A stretch of 64,000 bases of DNA, taken from NCBI RefSeq assembly GCF_000182925.2, contig NC_026506.1:3844001-3908000 (forward strand), read 5' to 3'. Shown in pieces: positions 9,796 to 23,433 of this stretch. Source of the stretch: Neurospora crassa OR74A (lineage: Eukaryota > Ascomycota > Sordariomycetes > Sordariales > Sordariaceae). The notes beneath the pieces were generated by a model. That model was given only the letters and a program-made list of their open reading frames with translations. It ran no database searches and was not told the DNA's origin. Positions within the stretch are counted from its first letter, which is position 1. Each line of letters begins with the position of its first letter. A program made the translations under genes and the position numbers.

Positions 9796-12582
9796 GGATC
9801 GTGAAACGAGTTTGGATAACGAATGGATGAGTTAAAATACAGGTGCAGGAGAGGAAGATACCAGTTTGCCTTCATTGTCGATGTTATACGGTACATATGG
9901 GCATACGAGGCCGCGGAGGCCTTGGGAAAAGAAAAAAAAAAGGTGGTTGGACTGGCCACAGACACGCTTTCCCCTCCATGCTTCAAAGCAGAGAAGATGA
10001 TGATAGGATGTACGAACCTATCCACGATCATTCTTTCTGGAGGGGGGATACACGAGACAAAGAGTGAACGACCAGGGAACGTTAAAAGGGCTAAGAAGGC
10101 CACGACACCGCCGGATCCGAGTGAAGATAATCTCGTCTTCATTGAATTTGTTCTTGTACCGAACATAATCTTCATAGTAGTAGTATTTACTAGTCATTGT
10201 CATTTAACGACCAAAATAATCACCACTTTGCACAAGCAATCGACTATCATTCTTTGAAGATTTGCTGTTCTATCTGTCTTTGCATGTCCATCAACCACTC
10301 CAAAGTCACAGTTTCTCTCCGTGCCGAGGTTGACTATCTTGGCCTTGTTCGCCGCCAACCAACTGTTCCCGAATTCTGAACTGCGTTCGTGGGCTAAGCT
10401 GCGCATTCGACACCCTCCCTGGCTAAGTACCTTATCTGCCGTGTCTACCCTGTCTGTACATTACCTTGACTTCATGCTGAGTTCTCAGTCGCTAAACCGG
10501 TTACTGACTGGTGACCTCTCCAATTTCAACACGGTAGGTCTGTAGACCGAAGATTATCAGTCTCTACCTACTGCTCTCTGATTTGAGTACCTAGCTGATT
10601 TCATAACTACATGATGACCCTATGGATACATAATTTATAAGTGTACATACTTTCCTTGGTAGGCGTGTTAGATAGGATATGGTGAACGAAAGTTTAAAAA
10701 CATGTAAGCCGTTTCATTACCTAATTGCTTTATCTCACAGCTACTTAGACATACTCCTTTATCTTTCATATGATATAGGTGTGGCTGTCGTCGTTCACAT
10801 ATGATAGATGTCTGTTTGTTCTTTTGCTTCCATAGCGACATATTGATGCTTGGCGATAGGTAGGTACCTAGGTACTAGTACCCGATGTTCTGGGAACTAT
10901 ATGTAGGTAACTAAGGTAGGTAGGTAAAACCCGTTATAAGTCGACTATCATATACCTATTTGGGCAAGGTACAGTAGGTAGTACTGCTTACGTCTGCGTG
11001 TAGTTCCTTCCTTCCTTGGTTGTCATTCGTCCTTCTTCAATTAGTTTTCCACCTCCAACTCTATTGTATCTTCCACCTCATTAGTTTTGTTCTTTTACCT
11101 TTATTTGTTTGTCGGCCTCTTTTCACCAATTGCCGATACAGGTACAGACACGGCAGTTGTACTTACTTACTCACCAGGCCTGGCTGGCATGCTTAAGTTG
11201 GATCGATCGCCCTGACGAGGGGGCCTCTTCCAGGCGACAGACACGTCCCGGACTTTCTCTCCGGAGGAGTCCTCCTCCTCCTTCTTCTTCACCCGTCTGC
11301 AATTGAAGGGGGGAGGGGAGCAAGAGAAATGCCGACGATTTCCAGGAACGATAGATAGATGGATGTTGCTGCTTGTCTCACTCCCAACTCCCAAAAGACA
11401 TTGATACACGTCAGCCCTGTGAGTCTAGTGTAGTGTAGATAGATACCTACCCGTCCGTCCGTCCGTCTGTCCGTCCGTTGTTGTTGTCCAGCCTTTGATA
11501 TGTTCGATCGTCACCACGTTTTTTTCGCGCGTGCGGCAGATAGGTGGATGGATACATATATAGTAAGCACTAATATAGACTCTGAGACGGGGCTGTAGGC
11601 TTCAAAGGGTTACCTATGTATCATGGTGTGATATTTTGAGGATGGGGGGTGTTGTTGGCTACTATGTAGTGTAAGTATGTCTTGGTTTCTTTTCTTTTTT
11701 TTTTCTTCTTCTTTTGTATACGATTACAAATGCTCAAGGTCAATGTGGCTGAGTGAGTTCTGAAGACAGGAGAAAGGAGGAGTACATAAGGTGTTAGCAG
11801 CTGGATCGATACAAAAAACGATAGTAGAGAAGAAACGAAGAAAGACAATAGCATAGGTATCGGGCGCAGTGGTGGTACTGTACTGTACTGTCAACATTCT
11901 GAGCTTACCGGGTCCAATCCGTACGTATTCCAATCCTGGTCTGTACCTCGATTTCCTACATACAGGTACTGGGCTGTAGGTGAGGTGACCGACTGGCCGG
12001 GTCCGGAGCTCCACTCCGGCGGGGGTCGCGCGGGCGTGGGCGGCGGCTGCATTTGTGGCGTCTCCACTCCACCGTGGTCCGGTCCATAGGTACCAAAGGA
12101 TTGGATTCTTTCGTTTCTTTTTTTTTTGTAAATCGAATACCTATTTACTGTATCAACCAAAGTTCGCCTTTTGCATCTTATATCCCATTCGCGCGAATAC
12201 GCATGTAGCGACCAGTTGTGATGCATGTGAAGTTTTGAGAACCCCCAAAACCAACTTGAAGACCCTTGCGGTTGGCTTGGCGATCGATTACATACAGATG
12301 CGAGCAGGATTATGAGTTGTTCGTAGTATAAATCTGTGAGATCTCATCCACCTATGTAAAAACTATGTTGCTGTTGATCTATGAGTATCTCCGCTTGGTA
12401 TTTACTATTTACACTACATTCGCGTTGAATGCGGGCGACGGGCGACGGGCGACGGGCGATGAGGTGGAATGTGGCAATGTTTATTATGTCCAGTCAGTGT
12501 CGAGCCAGTATACTATTCTAGGTACTTATCAGTTAGTTTTTAGGTTTGTTTTGCAATCCTAAAATCAGGAACAACAGCTTTC

Positions 12583-12600
12583 CAACGGATCTCTCGGTTC
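12583..12600 (+). other. Short segment resembling the 5' end of 5.8S rRNA
   Basis: CAACGGATCTCTCGGTTC matches the conserved start of fungal 5.8S rRNA (CAACGGATCTCTTGGTTC) at 17 of 18 positions. It is preceded by CTTTC, as in the rRNA but lacking two bases. The match stops just after this, so it is at most a fragment. Confidence 0.4.
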
Positions 12601-15600
12601 AACACTAGCCCGAGCGGCAGCCGGTACGGGGAAGCTGAAAGCTGGAAGCTACCTCTAGGTGCCTATAAATAGCCAAGCTCCTTGAGCTCGGCGCCATTTG
12701 TAACGCCCAGTTACCATTCAGGCACAGCAAAGGAGCCGGAGCTGGAGACCGTTGACGAGTCGCGAAGGTGATGATGATACATCGATCACTAGGTATATTG
12801 TATCGTGTTCGTTTATCTGTTAGTGTCAGTCAGCCAGTCAAGAGGGGCATCCGTTCCTGTCGGGACCGATTAGGTTGGTGGTTGCTATCTGAAGTGCCCC
12901 ATATAGCTCTTGTTTTATAGGTAGGTAGTAGTCTAGATGTTATAAAGTTTGCAGATAAGCTTCCCAATGAGTGGCCACGACGATTCAGGGACTTCCGAAG
13001 TTCCTGCCAGCCTGTCAGGGGTACACTTTCATAGCACCCGACGTTTGGTACCTAGGTAGACTGACATTTGAGGACAGAATGAGAACATGAGATAAGTAAA
13101 CAAGGCTAGGCTGGGCTAGGCTGGGCTGGGGTCATGGTTGCATCAGACCTGTCACTTTATTGCGATGTCTGCCATGAGCCAAGAGAGAGGGACTGGAGAG
13201 AGACTTTGTTGTTGTCAGAATGTCATGTCCATGACATGGTCTTTACTGGACCATATGTAGGTGTAGTGTACCTGAAGGCGGTGGAGCATCTTTCCGGTCA
13301 CTTGCATTTCAGTTTGCTCCTTACCTTTTGACCCTGTCGCCGGGGAGAATGCCTTTGCTTCCAGATTACTGGGCCGATGCTGGACAGGAGACTGCAGCGG
13401 ATGTGTCGAGATCATATACAACGTCAACTTGACCCAAGCTCCAAGATGGTGGAGTGGAGAAGTGGTTTGGAAACTTAGACTAGTACACAACACGGTGGGT
13501 AGGCTGAGGACTACTTGAAAGACTCTCACCCGATCGGTCGGACATTGCCTGGCCTCGGGGAAGAGCAGTAAAATCGTGAATTTGACTCCTGTTAACTGGA
13601 GGCACCAAGTGGCAAACAACCTTGAAAGGCAGGCACCAAGGACCAACAAGCTGAATTTCCTTGTGTGTACCTGGAACTAGTCTGCCACCTCCTGGCTCGG
13701 CATCGTGAATTCAGGGCCTGGCAGACAATGCAAGGTACCTACTCTGTAGCTCTGGGATGCCGGCTACACAAGATCCCCGCAGAAGGGCGTACCTTTCCAA
13801 AGGCGTTAGTACCTTCCACTTTGCTTTTCCAAGACTGACTGGAGAATGAACTGAAATGAGCCTTTCCCAAGCCGAACGATAACATCTGCAAGAGATTCCC
13901 ATTACTTCCACTGCATGGTATGCATTGCTGTCCCTGGCAGGTGCAGTGTTGTCTTCATCTGCACTGCTTGTTTGGCTTCTTTTCTTGGCTCGCTCTGTGA
14001 AGAAATATGATAAAAAGATAGGTATTAAACTACTTTAGTGAAACAATAAAGCAAACAAGCGCACATGGGACTGCTAGTCTAGTTTTTCAAACTGATATGT
14101 AAGCTCAACAACTCTGCCACGTTATACGCATTGTAGATTCGCATGTCCATTTGGACGTGTGACCGCCATGTGACCGCCGGGATGAGGCTATTTCGTGTCT
14201 TGTTCTCTATCCTTTCGGATTCCGGTTAGTCCCAACGCACGCACTTTACACTGCAGGGGCAGCTAGCGCAAAGTGTAGGCGCCGGCGATGCTGATGATGT
14301 GCTTCACTTTATGCAGAGTGAGTGGCCTGAGTGGATCTAACCAGCATCCTAAACGGCGTTCGGCCTTGTGACGGAACAACGGATTCGGTGGTCCCAGGCG
14401 ACGGCATTGTATTGGCCTTTGGACCGACCGCATGCGGCGGCAGTCACCTACCTCTAGAGGTAACTTGGTCATGACGTTGACGGGCATTTCAGGCACCAGA
14501 GAATTGGACTTTGGTTCCTAGGTAGCCGCTGCTGGCATCAGGCATCACTCATCAGCAGATGAATGCAGCACTAGCCAGCAGCTAACCTCGAGGTAGGGAA
14601 GGCGCTAGCACCCCCCTGCCTACTTCCTGTCCACTTTCAGTGGGGTTTGATCGATCTCTGTTGAAAAAGAAAGCCCCACCCGCCCGGACCCGAGTAGCCC
14701 CACACTGCTCTTCGCTCCTGCATGATCCCCTCGATCCCTACCTACCATCCAACCATATGACGCCATCCATGACCACGCATTGGCTACTGTACCTAACAGC
14801 TCTTATCCCCCTCTGTGGCCCACGATAAGGTACCTGGAGCAGTGCGCCCGCGTTGAGCCGCGTAGATCAGTGCTGCCAATCGGCACATCCGTTACCAGAT
14901 GTTAGCGTGTTAGTGAACCTATCGATCACTGCACTCACACATTTTTCCTTCTTTCTGCCGAAAAAGCAACGAAAATCGATTTTTCACGTCCCTTCTCGAA
15001 TTTCCCAAATCCTCGATCCAACAAACCGGGCCAACACCCATGATGGCCTAACGGGAAAATCCTCCATTCGATGACGACGACGACAACAAAAACAATAACA
15101 ATAACAACGAACAGAATAACGGGAGCGCGCGACAACGACGACGAAAACTTCCAACTTACCTGGAACCTAAGAGCGGTGTCGTCTTGGTAACACATACACT
15201 ACCATCATGATACTCGTGTCACTGAAGGACAAAAAGGCATGCGATGACGCGGACAGCGGCATCCTGACCCTGGCTGACACTGGCTTTTGTCTCTCAAGGT
15301 TCTGGACCTGGATCCTGGGTACCTACTTTGCCCATCGGCATGCTGCTCATGCAGTATCACGTCAACAAAGTGCATAAGCGGCCGATCAAGAAACCTGCTC
15401 TTCTTCGCTAGAGACAGCAGAAGCAAGCAAGTCTGGGAAATGTGCCGTGGACAAGTTGCCCTTGGAAACAGAACAAAACCAAAATGACACTGCTTGTCTG
15501 GGGCTGAAGCAACGCTGTGCCGTAGCACATGCCTCAACAAGCTTACAGCGTCTCAGGAACCGAGAGAGGCACCCAAGGCAACGAGGGAGGGTAACACCAA

Positions 15601-18090
15601 GTCGGAGAGAAACCGGCGAGGTGGAACGGGCGCGAACCCGATTGTGCCCTCTTCACGCTAAAAGGTCTCTAAGCTTTCCGTCTCATTGTTCTCGAACAAG
15701 CTTTCGCGTGTCGGCCCTGCCACGGCCCCTCCCTTCCCTTCCCTTCCCTTCCCTTGCAGAGTCCCAGTCATCAGTCAGTCCCCATTTGCATCCTGCATCT
15801 CATTGGATCCAGAAGAGTGTATGACGCTCAGGAACCATCGGTACCAAGCAATGAGTGAGCAGGATCAGGCACAAAGCAGGCATTCAGGTACGCTGCTCCT
15901 CTGTCCTTGCATCACACGCACCCCTTTCGCCATTATCAGTACATGCACATGGGAGGTGTGGATAAGACGTGAGATGCAATGTGTCGCCCAGGCTGGTCGG
16001 TCAGGCACCCGAACTCCGAATAGGGAACCTGAACACAGACACACAAGGCACACTATAGTATGACAAGGAGTTGGAGTTACAAAGACACCGGGCAAGGCGA
16101 AGGAGGGACACTCACTCACGGTTTGGTATACTGACCTTGAAGGGTAACAGTGGGACAGGGCACCGCACTTGCTTGCCACACGGGGATTCACCGCCAACTC
16201 TCTCGTCCCCTAGCGCGCACCCACCGCATTGCTTGGTAGGTATACGGTTCCTGACGGGCCCTTGCTGGTTGCTGCTGCCGGTGATCCTGACTCAGAGCAA
16301 GCTTTGGGTTTGTGCAATGGTGATATGGTGATGAGTTGCACTCGGCTGGCACAGCTCCATAGTAAGAGGTCAGTTTAATGTTCCCATGACCTGAAATGCA
16401 CTGTCATTAGTGACGGGAGATGGACATATAGGGTGGTATCATCCATCTGATATCCCAAGCCGAGATCTCCGATTGTCGATGAACATCGATGGGCCGCGTC
16501 CGGGATTCCTCGCATCGTACCCGGAACAAGGCAACTTGCCACCGACCGAGCCTCATACCAAACACAAGCGATTTGCCATCCCTGTCGTCAGAAAAAGAAG
16601 GAAAGTAGAAGAAAAGACCAAGTTAAAAAAAAAATTAAAAGTCTGGCGGAAGGGCGGGGATGGGAGAATGGTAGGAACCCCTCCCTGGTCCAAATGAAAA
16701 AGAATCTGCGCTGTCGTCAAAACAGGCTGTCTGCCCCTGGGCCCTGGCTGGATGTTGGAAGACGCGGCTGTGAGTGCCCCCTGTAAAACCTGCCTGCCAC
16801 TAATCACATGTGCATGAACTAGGAACAAAAGTCTTTTGACCCTGGCTGTGCCTGTGCCTGGAGGGGTGCACTCGTACCTTTTTTTTTTTCTTTTCTTCTT
16901 AATTTTTAGGCTACGAGACGCTCCTGCACGGCTCGTGCGTGAGCTTGAGCAAAGCTAACAATGATATCTCCACCCCGTCATCATGCGGGGTCAGGACACC
17001 TCAGCTGGTTGAGGTTGGGCAGAAAAACGGGCATCATCACAAGCATTTACCTAGTTGCGGACCTTGAACCTCTTGGACTGCGTTACTGCAACCAGTCAGT
17101 GGCTTCGCTCCATGAGACGATTCTCTGGAACGAGAAAGTTGTGCACGACACCGCTGGAAGCGTGGACAAGTCTCAGGCCTCAGCTCTTCCAGGTGTCACT
17201 GTCGCCGCAAACGGCTCTGCCCATTCGGATGAGTGTAACTGGATGTTCACGGTTCTACCCGCCGATTCCGCCCTAACAAGCTTCATCAATCCGCTTAGTT
17301 GTTGAAAATCGGTCTTTTCGCCGATTCGATGTCGATCACAGCGAGTGCCGACATCACCTGCATCGTACAGGTATTCTTCTTTGTCCATTTGTACACTACA
17401 CTAGAAAATGTGATACCTTTGGGGGGGGGTTGATCCCTTGAAGTGCTGTGGACCTTACAAAAATGAGGAGCAGACACAACCCAAAGCGGCTGTTATTTTG
17501 TACGCGCTTCTCATCACGCGAAAAGACATGCTGAATACCACAACTCTCAGGTTACAGCCCACTGAGCCCCCCTCCCCGCTGGTGGATCGCATCCCCTTTT
17601 ATGAAACAGCCCAAGCATTCCAACCCCTCCCTCGACCCTCGTTTTCTTTGACAGCTGGGAAGTCTAAAAGAGAAGATCCCCCGCTCCCGGCTTCCCATTG
17701 CCGCCCTTCCCTTGTGTTTCCTTGGCCAAATCCCTCTACATGGGTACCCAATACAACTTGTCCATCCATCCAGTGTTTTCGTTTTACGGTTTTTTCCGGA
17801 TGAGGCCGCCCGACCCGGCCGCCTTGGACCCCCGGTTTCTTTTTGTCGTTGGGAAAAAAAAAAAAAAAAGATGGTTCAGTTTGAGTCCAAGTTGAGTTTC
17901 CAGTGGTGGGTGGTGCCTGTCTGCCTGTGCCTGGCTGTCTGTACTTGTGTGCACTTTGACACCCAAGACATCAGCTGTAACAGTAACACGCACGTATGCG
18001 CTGTTCTCGGACTCTCTCCCGTTCTCGGGATGATACCATCGAGTAGAAGAAAGATAAGAGAATGGATAACACTCGCAAGGTAAACTAGCC

Positions 18091-18124
18091 AAAAAAAAAA
18101 AAAAAATCCTGAAAAAAAATCCTG

Positions 18125-18154
<30 letters not shown>
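18091..18154 (+). repeat. A-rich simple repeat
   Basis: Three poly-A runs are separated by TCCTG. On the minus strand this translates as poly-Phe in several spurious open frames. Confidence 0.9.
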
Positions 18155-18155
<1 letters not shown>

Positions 18156-19344
18156 ATGGCAAGAAAGGATGTGAAACACTGACATCAACCATCGGCACAA
18201 AAACTGGAGCAAAAACGTGCTCTCGAGGTACACGGACGGACTGAAGTTTGAGCAACGGGCACCCCAAGCTGCAAACGCCGTGGCTACGTAGGATCGAAGA
18301 ATATGTAGCTCTAGTGTTGTAGGCATACTGCTGCTGCTGTAAACTGTTGCGTAAACATCTCGTTCCGTCTCATGTCATCGTCTCACCATTGGCCGCCATC
18401 ACACTTTCTCCACAATCTGAGCCCAAGCAAGGTACCCGTAAGCCTCTCTCTGGTCATCTCTTCCGGGCCAACTCATGTACACTACGTCCTATCTAGGCTC
18501 CTTCCATTTTCACCAGGTGGGAGAATTTCACAAGAAGCAGTCGATGGTACAAGGTCAGGTACACTACATACATACATAGCATCGGGGTCACCTGTCCTGC
18601 CACCTGAATAACCTCAACTTGGCGGCATATCCCCAATCCACAACATACGGGCGCTGACAGGCCAACAAGCCCCAGGCAAGGGAGAGGGGGAGGGTCCCCG
18701 GTCCTAAGTCTCGGTACTCCTTTCGGTAGTGTACACACAACCAGGTACATATGTAGTAGCGCTAAAGGCAAGGACAGCCTGATCCCATCCCATGGCTTCC
18801 GAGATCCCATCGACGACAAGACACCACCACATTTGTCCGATAGGGAACCCGTTGCATTGGCGGTATCCAGCCCGACCGACGTGCATACAGAGCTGTCGTT
18901 CTCTCTGTCTGGTTGGCTCCCTCGAGTAGTGTAGCATCCAATCCATCCATTCCTTCCCCCCCTTGATCGAGTAGTTCGCCAGCAAGGGCGGCGGCGTGCC
19001 ACCAGCCATTACAACTCAAACAAACAGATGCAACCAAAGAGGCAGGCCTGCCTGCCAGCCAGCAGAGCAAGCGTATCTCACCACTCATCCATCACCGAGA
19101 AAAGAGGCGGCGACTGGGAGGCTCACAGTCACGGCGACAAAGCAATCAATTATTCGGGCTACGGGCGGCGTCATCAATCATCTGGCATTCCCCTAGGCAC
19201 CTAGTAACCCGGTGAGGGTGGGCATCCATCCATCCATCCATTATCCATCATCCGAGCATCCAGTCCCGGGAGTAAAAGAGAGAGGGAGAGAGGGAGAGAG
19301 ATAGGTGTTAGGGTCAACATATCCACTCGGGCGGCGACTTGGAC

Positions 19345-19379
19345 CTGACCACTGACCACTGACCACTGACCACTGACCA
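19345..19379 (+). repeat. Five perfect tandem CTGACCA heptamers
   Basis: Five exact copies of the heptamer CTGACCA, in the gene-poor stretch upstream of the C2H2 factor. Confidence 0.92.
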
Positions 19380-21006
19380 GACAGACCACGACGATAGGAC
19401 ATGAACCCAGGAACCGACTGGACGATCAGAGACCAGGACCACATATGTAGTAGGTGCAGGACAGGACAGGAACGGAAGAAGTCAGGCCAGGAGACCTACA
19501 CAATTGCCACTTCCCCTGTCTCGTGCGCGCCATTCAAGGAACCCGCTTCGTCGTCACAGCGTTTTGGTCTTTTTTTTTTCTTGTCCTTTCCTGGAGGAAG
19601 GGGGAAAGGGTACATTACATATCCATCCTTTTGTGGCATTCTGCTTGCTTCACTTGCTTCTGCTGCTTTCGGGACCTGCTTTTGCCTTTTTTTTTTTTTT
19701 TTTTCTTGCCCACTTTCTTGGCGTACACGTACATATGTATGCGACTGTAGCCATAGTATGTATCGAGGTTGGCTTGGCAAAAGGGACAGACAGACAAGCA
19801 GTCAACTCACACTGCCCCTGTGTCAGAAGACTTGACTTGACTTGAGTGACAGGAAGAGAAAAAGACGGGAAACAGAGAGAGGAAAGAAGGAAAAAAAAAA
19901 GAAGGATCCCCACTTGGGCCCCCGGACGACATACGACATATCGACGACTGCTTCTTCTCAGTGCCCATTCCCATATCCACACTACCTCTACATAGTACAC
20001 TACTACGTTTTGTCCCGCCCCGCCCTCCTCCTTCGATAATCAACAGGACATAGCTACCTAATCCCGGCAAACCCATTCCATCTCCACCGTGCCGCCCACC
20101 AACCAGCAAGTCCAAGCCCGGCCAGCAAGATCCTGTCAGCGTCCCGCCCCAAGAAAGAATCCTGACTGATCCGACCCGAGTGTCAGCATCACCCATTTTC
20201 CATTCATTCCATCTTCTCTCTTTCTGAACGCAGGCACCACTACGACCACCACGACCACCACCATCTGCCATCAGCACCATCCACTTTTACTGCCACTGCC
20301 ACCTTTAGGTTGACACTACTCCAGGCGACGGCAATCCCAAATCAGCCTTGAGATCATATCCACGACAAGGACGACAACGACTAGACAGAGACGACAGGCG
20401 GACTAGCCTCCTCCTCTTCCTCCACCACACCACCACCACACCAAACAACTTGTGCGACATCGACACAACAAAAAAAAACTACCCATACAACCGCCGTCTC
20501 CCAGGGGGGGAATTTGACCGCACACCACCCACCTACCTGGCCAACAGTGACCTGAGACGACCAAAAGATCGGCATTGCGCCCCTTTCTGTTCCCGCTCTG
20601 CCTCCGACCTCTTCCATTTCCATCCTAGTCCCCAGCAGTCACACTCACTCACTCACTCTCACTCCCACCACTCCAATCGATCCCTCGCCCAGTCGCTTCT
20701 CAAACGAAACGCAGTGAGCGCTGAGTGCCCCTCCCCGCACTTGACCCCTGCCGCGCGTGCCTACTACCTACATACCATACAAGCACACACTTTCCTGACC
20801 TCAGCCTCATTCATCATCCACTTTCCTTCCTTCCTGCTTCTAACATCGCTTTGTGCTTTTTCAACAAAACTGTCTCGGTCCCCCCCCCCTCTATCCTCAT
20901 TCGCCTCTCGTCCCGAGTGCGCTTTTTCTTCCATCCCGTCTCGTCTTCGGGCAAAGCAATATACACATAGTAGTAGCCGCTGCCGCCGCCGCCGCCATCC
21001 GCTATC

Positions 21007-23163
21007 ATGGCTGCAACATTTCGTCCCGTCAATACGCCTCTGTCGCCCTCGGCCGACTCGCCAATGGTGATGGACTCGACAACAACAATAACGTCACCAA
21101 CCACACCCAGACCCAGCACTGCCCCGAGTCAGTCGTCGTCATCCCGACATTTGGACGACAACAACCACCACCCCGTGACGACGACGACACCCACTCGCAC
21201 AACACCCAGCTTTGGAGCCGGCGTACTGGCCTCGCAACAGCCGCTTCCCACGTCGCCCTTCCCCGACTCCGTTCAGCTCCCCGACATTACCGACCGTGGC
21301 AACAGCATGCCCAGGCGAGAAAATTCGCAGCACTCACGCAAGTCCAAGGACTCGGACGACATGGATATGGATGAGTCGGATGGCGAGGGAGCGGGTGAGG
21401 ACGGCCATGCATCGGACGATGAGGAGATCAACGCGGATGGCACAAAGTCCAAGAAGAAGAAGTCGCAGAGATTTTATTGCACAGACTATCCGCCATGTAA
21501 CCTCAGTTTCACCAGAAGTGAACACTTGGCACGACATATAAGGTACGCTGCACATACTCTCTTCTCTCACGGCACACAATCAAACATGGCTAACGCTGCT
21601 ATCACTTGCAGGAAACACACTGGTGAAAGGCCGTTCCAGTGCCACTGCGGTCGCCGCTTCTCCCGTCTCGACAACCTCAGGCAGCATGCCCAAACCGTGC
21701 ACGTCAACGAAGAGATCCCCGGCGATTCGCTCGCCGCGACCGGAACTAGGTTCCAGAGGCAGATCAGGACGGACAGGGTACGCCAAGCGGGTGGCAGGGC
21801 AAGGGCGGCTACCGCGGGTAGCGTCATGCCCGTCGTGCGTGGCCATTCCAAGTCCATGTCCACGTCAAGCATTCCCAACATTAGCCAGCTAGGGGCTCCC
21901 TATGGTGCCAGCGATGCCCGCCGCCGCCCGCCGCCATTGGTCATGGCCGATCCTCGCGCGAGGGTGTCGATGGAATACCATGGTCCTGATGGTGCCTATC
22001 ACCGGGGTGCTTCTCCGAGCGACTTTGGCACTCCCACTTCTGCCACCTTTTCGACCGGGCAGAACAGCCCCCGATGGGGGCCCGGTATGGTATCGCCAAA
22101 CTCTTCACACTCGCGCTCGCACAGTATGTATGTCGCCGGGGCTAGGACACCTGGCCGTCGTCTGAGCGTGCCTTCGGGAGGCAACCCGTTTCAGTCACCG
22201 CACGGCAGCAACGTTCGGGGTCCCCTCTTCGGTCCTTCCGGCATCAACACATCCAACAACGGTGCCTTCTCGCCCAGTCAGAGCACCCTGCTAGCATCGC
22301 CCACGGTGTCGAACGCGAGCGGCTGGTCGCGGCGAGATTCTCTGTCGAGCGTGGCTGATGATGCCTGGCGCCGGCGAACTTGGCACCCGGAAAGTCGTGA
22401 ATTTAATAACGGCGTTAGCCGGTTGCGTGAAGTCATCACGCCTTCGCAGTTTACCCATGCTCCTCCCCCCATTGCTAACCCAGCCAACCAATCGCCACAG
22501 CCATTCCGTTTGCCTGGAATCGAATCCTTCGACGAACCCCATCGGCCGCTGTCGCCTCCCCGCCGTTTGCCATCACCGATGATGGTTGATGCTCCCCGGC
22601 CTGCTCAACACCAACCCCCTCACCCGAACGAGATGGGCTTCAACCGACCCCGCGAACTGTCGGCCCAATGGGATACGAGCCTCCACCGTGGCTTGACGGG
22701 GCTCAATATCAATACGCAGACCCCGCCTCGCGATGGGGCTTCAGCATGGGCAAACGACGTCAATCATGCTGCCATGTCGCAAGCAGACCGTACCCGGGCC
22801 CCTCAGGGCCAACCAGGGGCGTATCAGCAGACGGTGCGGTTCGATACCGAAGTGCAGACCGTTCCTGCCCCTCTGTCTCGCCAGCACCAACATCAGCAGC
22901 CAAGCGGACCACCACCACCACCGTACGGAAGGGGTCATCACCATACCATGTCGGCTCCGTCGATTACTTCACAGCCTACCAAGAGACATGGTTGGTATAA
23001 CGGGTCGAGTGGGCCGGCCGGAGAGACGATTCACGAGGGACGGGCGCGCGTGGACAGGATCATGCATCCTAATGTGGCGGCGTTTCAGGGGTTTCCTGCT
23101 AGGGACCGGGAACAACCACCGCAGCAGCAAGCGCCATCTCCACAGCATCATCACCAGGGATAC

Positions 23164-23194
<31 letters not shown>

Positions 23195-23433
23195 ACCAAG
23201 GGCCACCGGTAGGACATCAGCAACAGCAAGGAGGAGGACCACCGACGATGGAAAGGATTCTGGAGAAGCCACATCCAAATGCGCACGCGCACGGGCACCC
23301 CGCGCATGCTCATCCGCATCAACACCCGCACGGTCCTCCAGCTGGCGGGGATACGGCATCGCTTAGGAGGCTGGAGGCGTTGGTGGCTGTGGCTGTGGGT
23401 TCGAGTGAGGGGACTACTGCTGCTGCTTATTAG
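21007..23433 (+). CDS. C2H2 zinc-finger transcription factor (2 exons)
   Basis: My model is join(21007..21542, 21612..23433), 785 residues. The 69 nt intron (GTACGC...GCAG) falls in the finger linker and joins HIR to KHTGERPF. The N-terminus is Ser/Thr/Pro-rich, then acidic ([16 protein letters not shown]), followed by a KSKKKKS basic patch. Finger 1 is C-x5-C...H-x3-H with RSEHLARH. Finger 2 is C-x-C...H-x4-H with RLDNLRQH. The HTGERPF linker and following [20 protein letters not shown] segment match a fungal group related to yeast Usv1/Rgm1-type two-finger regulators. The remaining ~550 residues are disordered and rich in Pro, Ser, His and Gln, with Q and H runs near the end. It should be a nuclear DNA-binding regulator, with the finger pair favouring short C-rich sites. 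The target pathway cannot be read here. Confidence 0.88.

Larger units (their letters stand above)
9796..21006. other. 11 kb gene-poor region upstream of the C2H2 transcription factor
   Basis: No open frame here resembles a known family or continues across plausible introns. The stretch holds scattered TAGGTA/TACCTA motifs (near 10858 and 13050), simple repeats, poly-A and poly-T tracts and one short 5.8S rRNA-like segment (12583-12600). The last 1.2 kb (about 19.8-21.0 kb) is pyrimidine- and CAC-rich, as expected for a long leader of the gene starting at 21007. No tRNA or 5S gene was recognised by eye. Confidence 0.5.

Noticed and set aside
13215-13649. 144-codon minus frame in the gene-poor region
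   Set aside because: No domain, no splice context and ordinary random composition.
17784-18326. 180-codon minus frame with poly-Phe
   Set aside because: Produced by the poly-A tracts at 18091-18154.
20348-21070. Open frame overlapping the start of the C2H2 factor
   Set aside because: It begins with TTG and not ATG, and reads low-complexity leader sequence.
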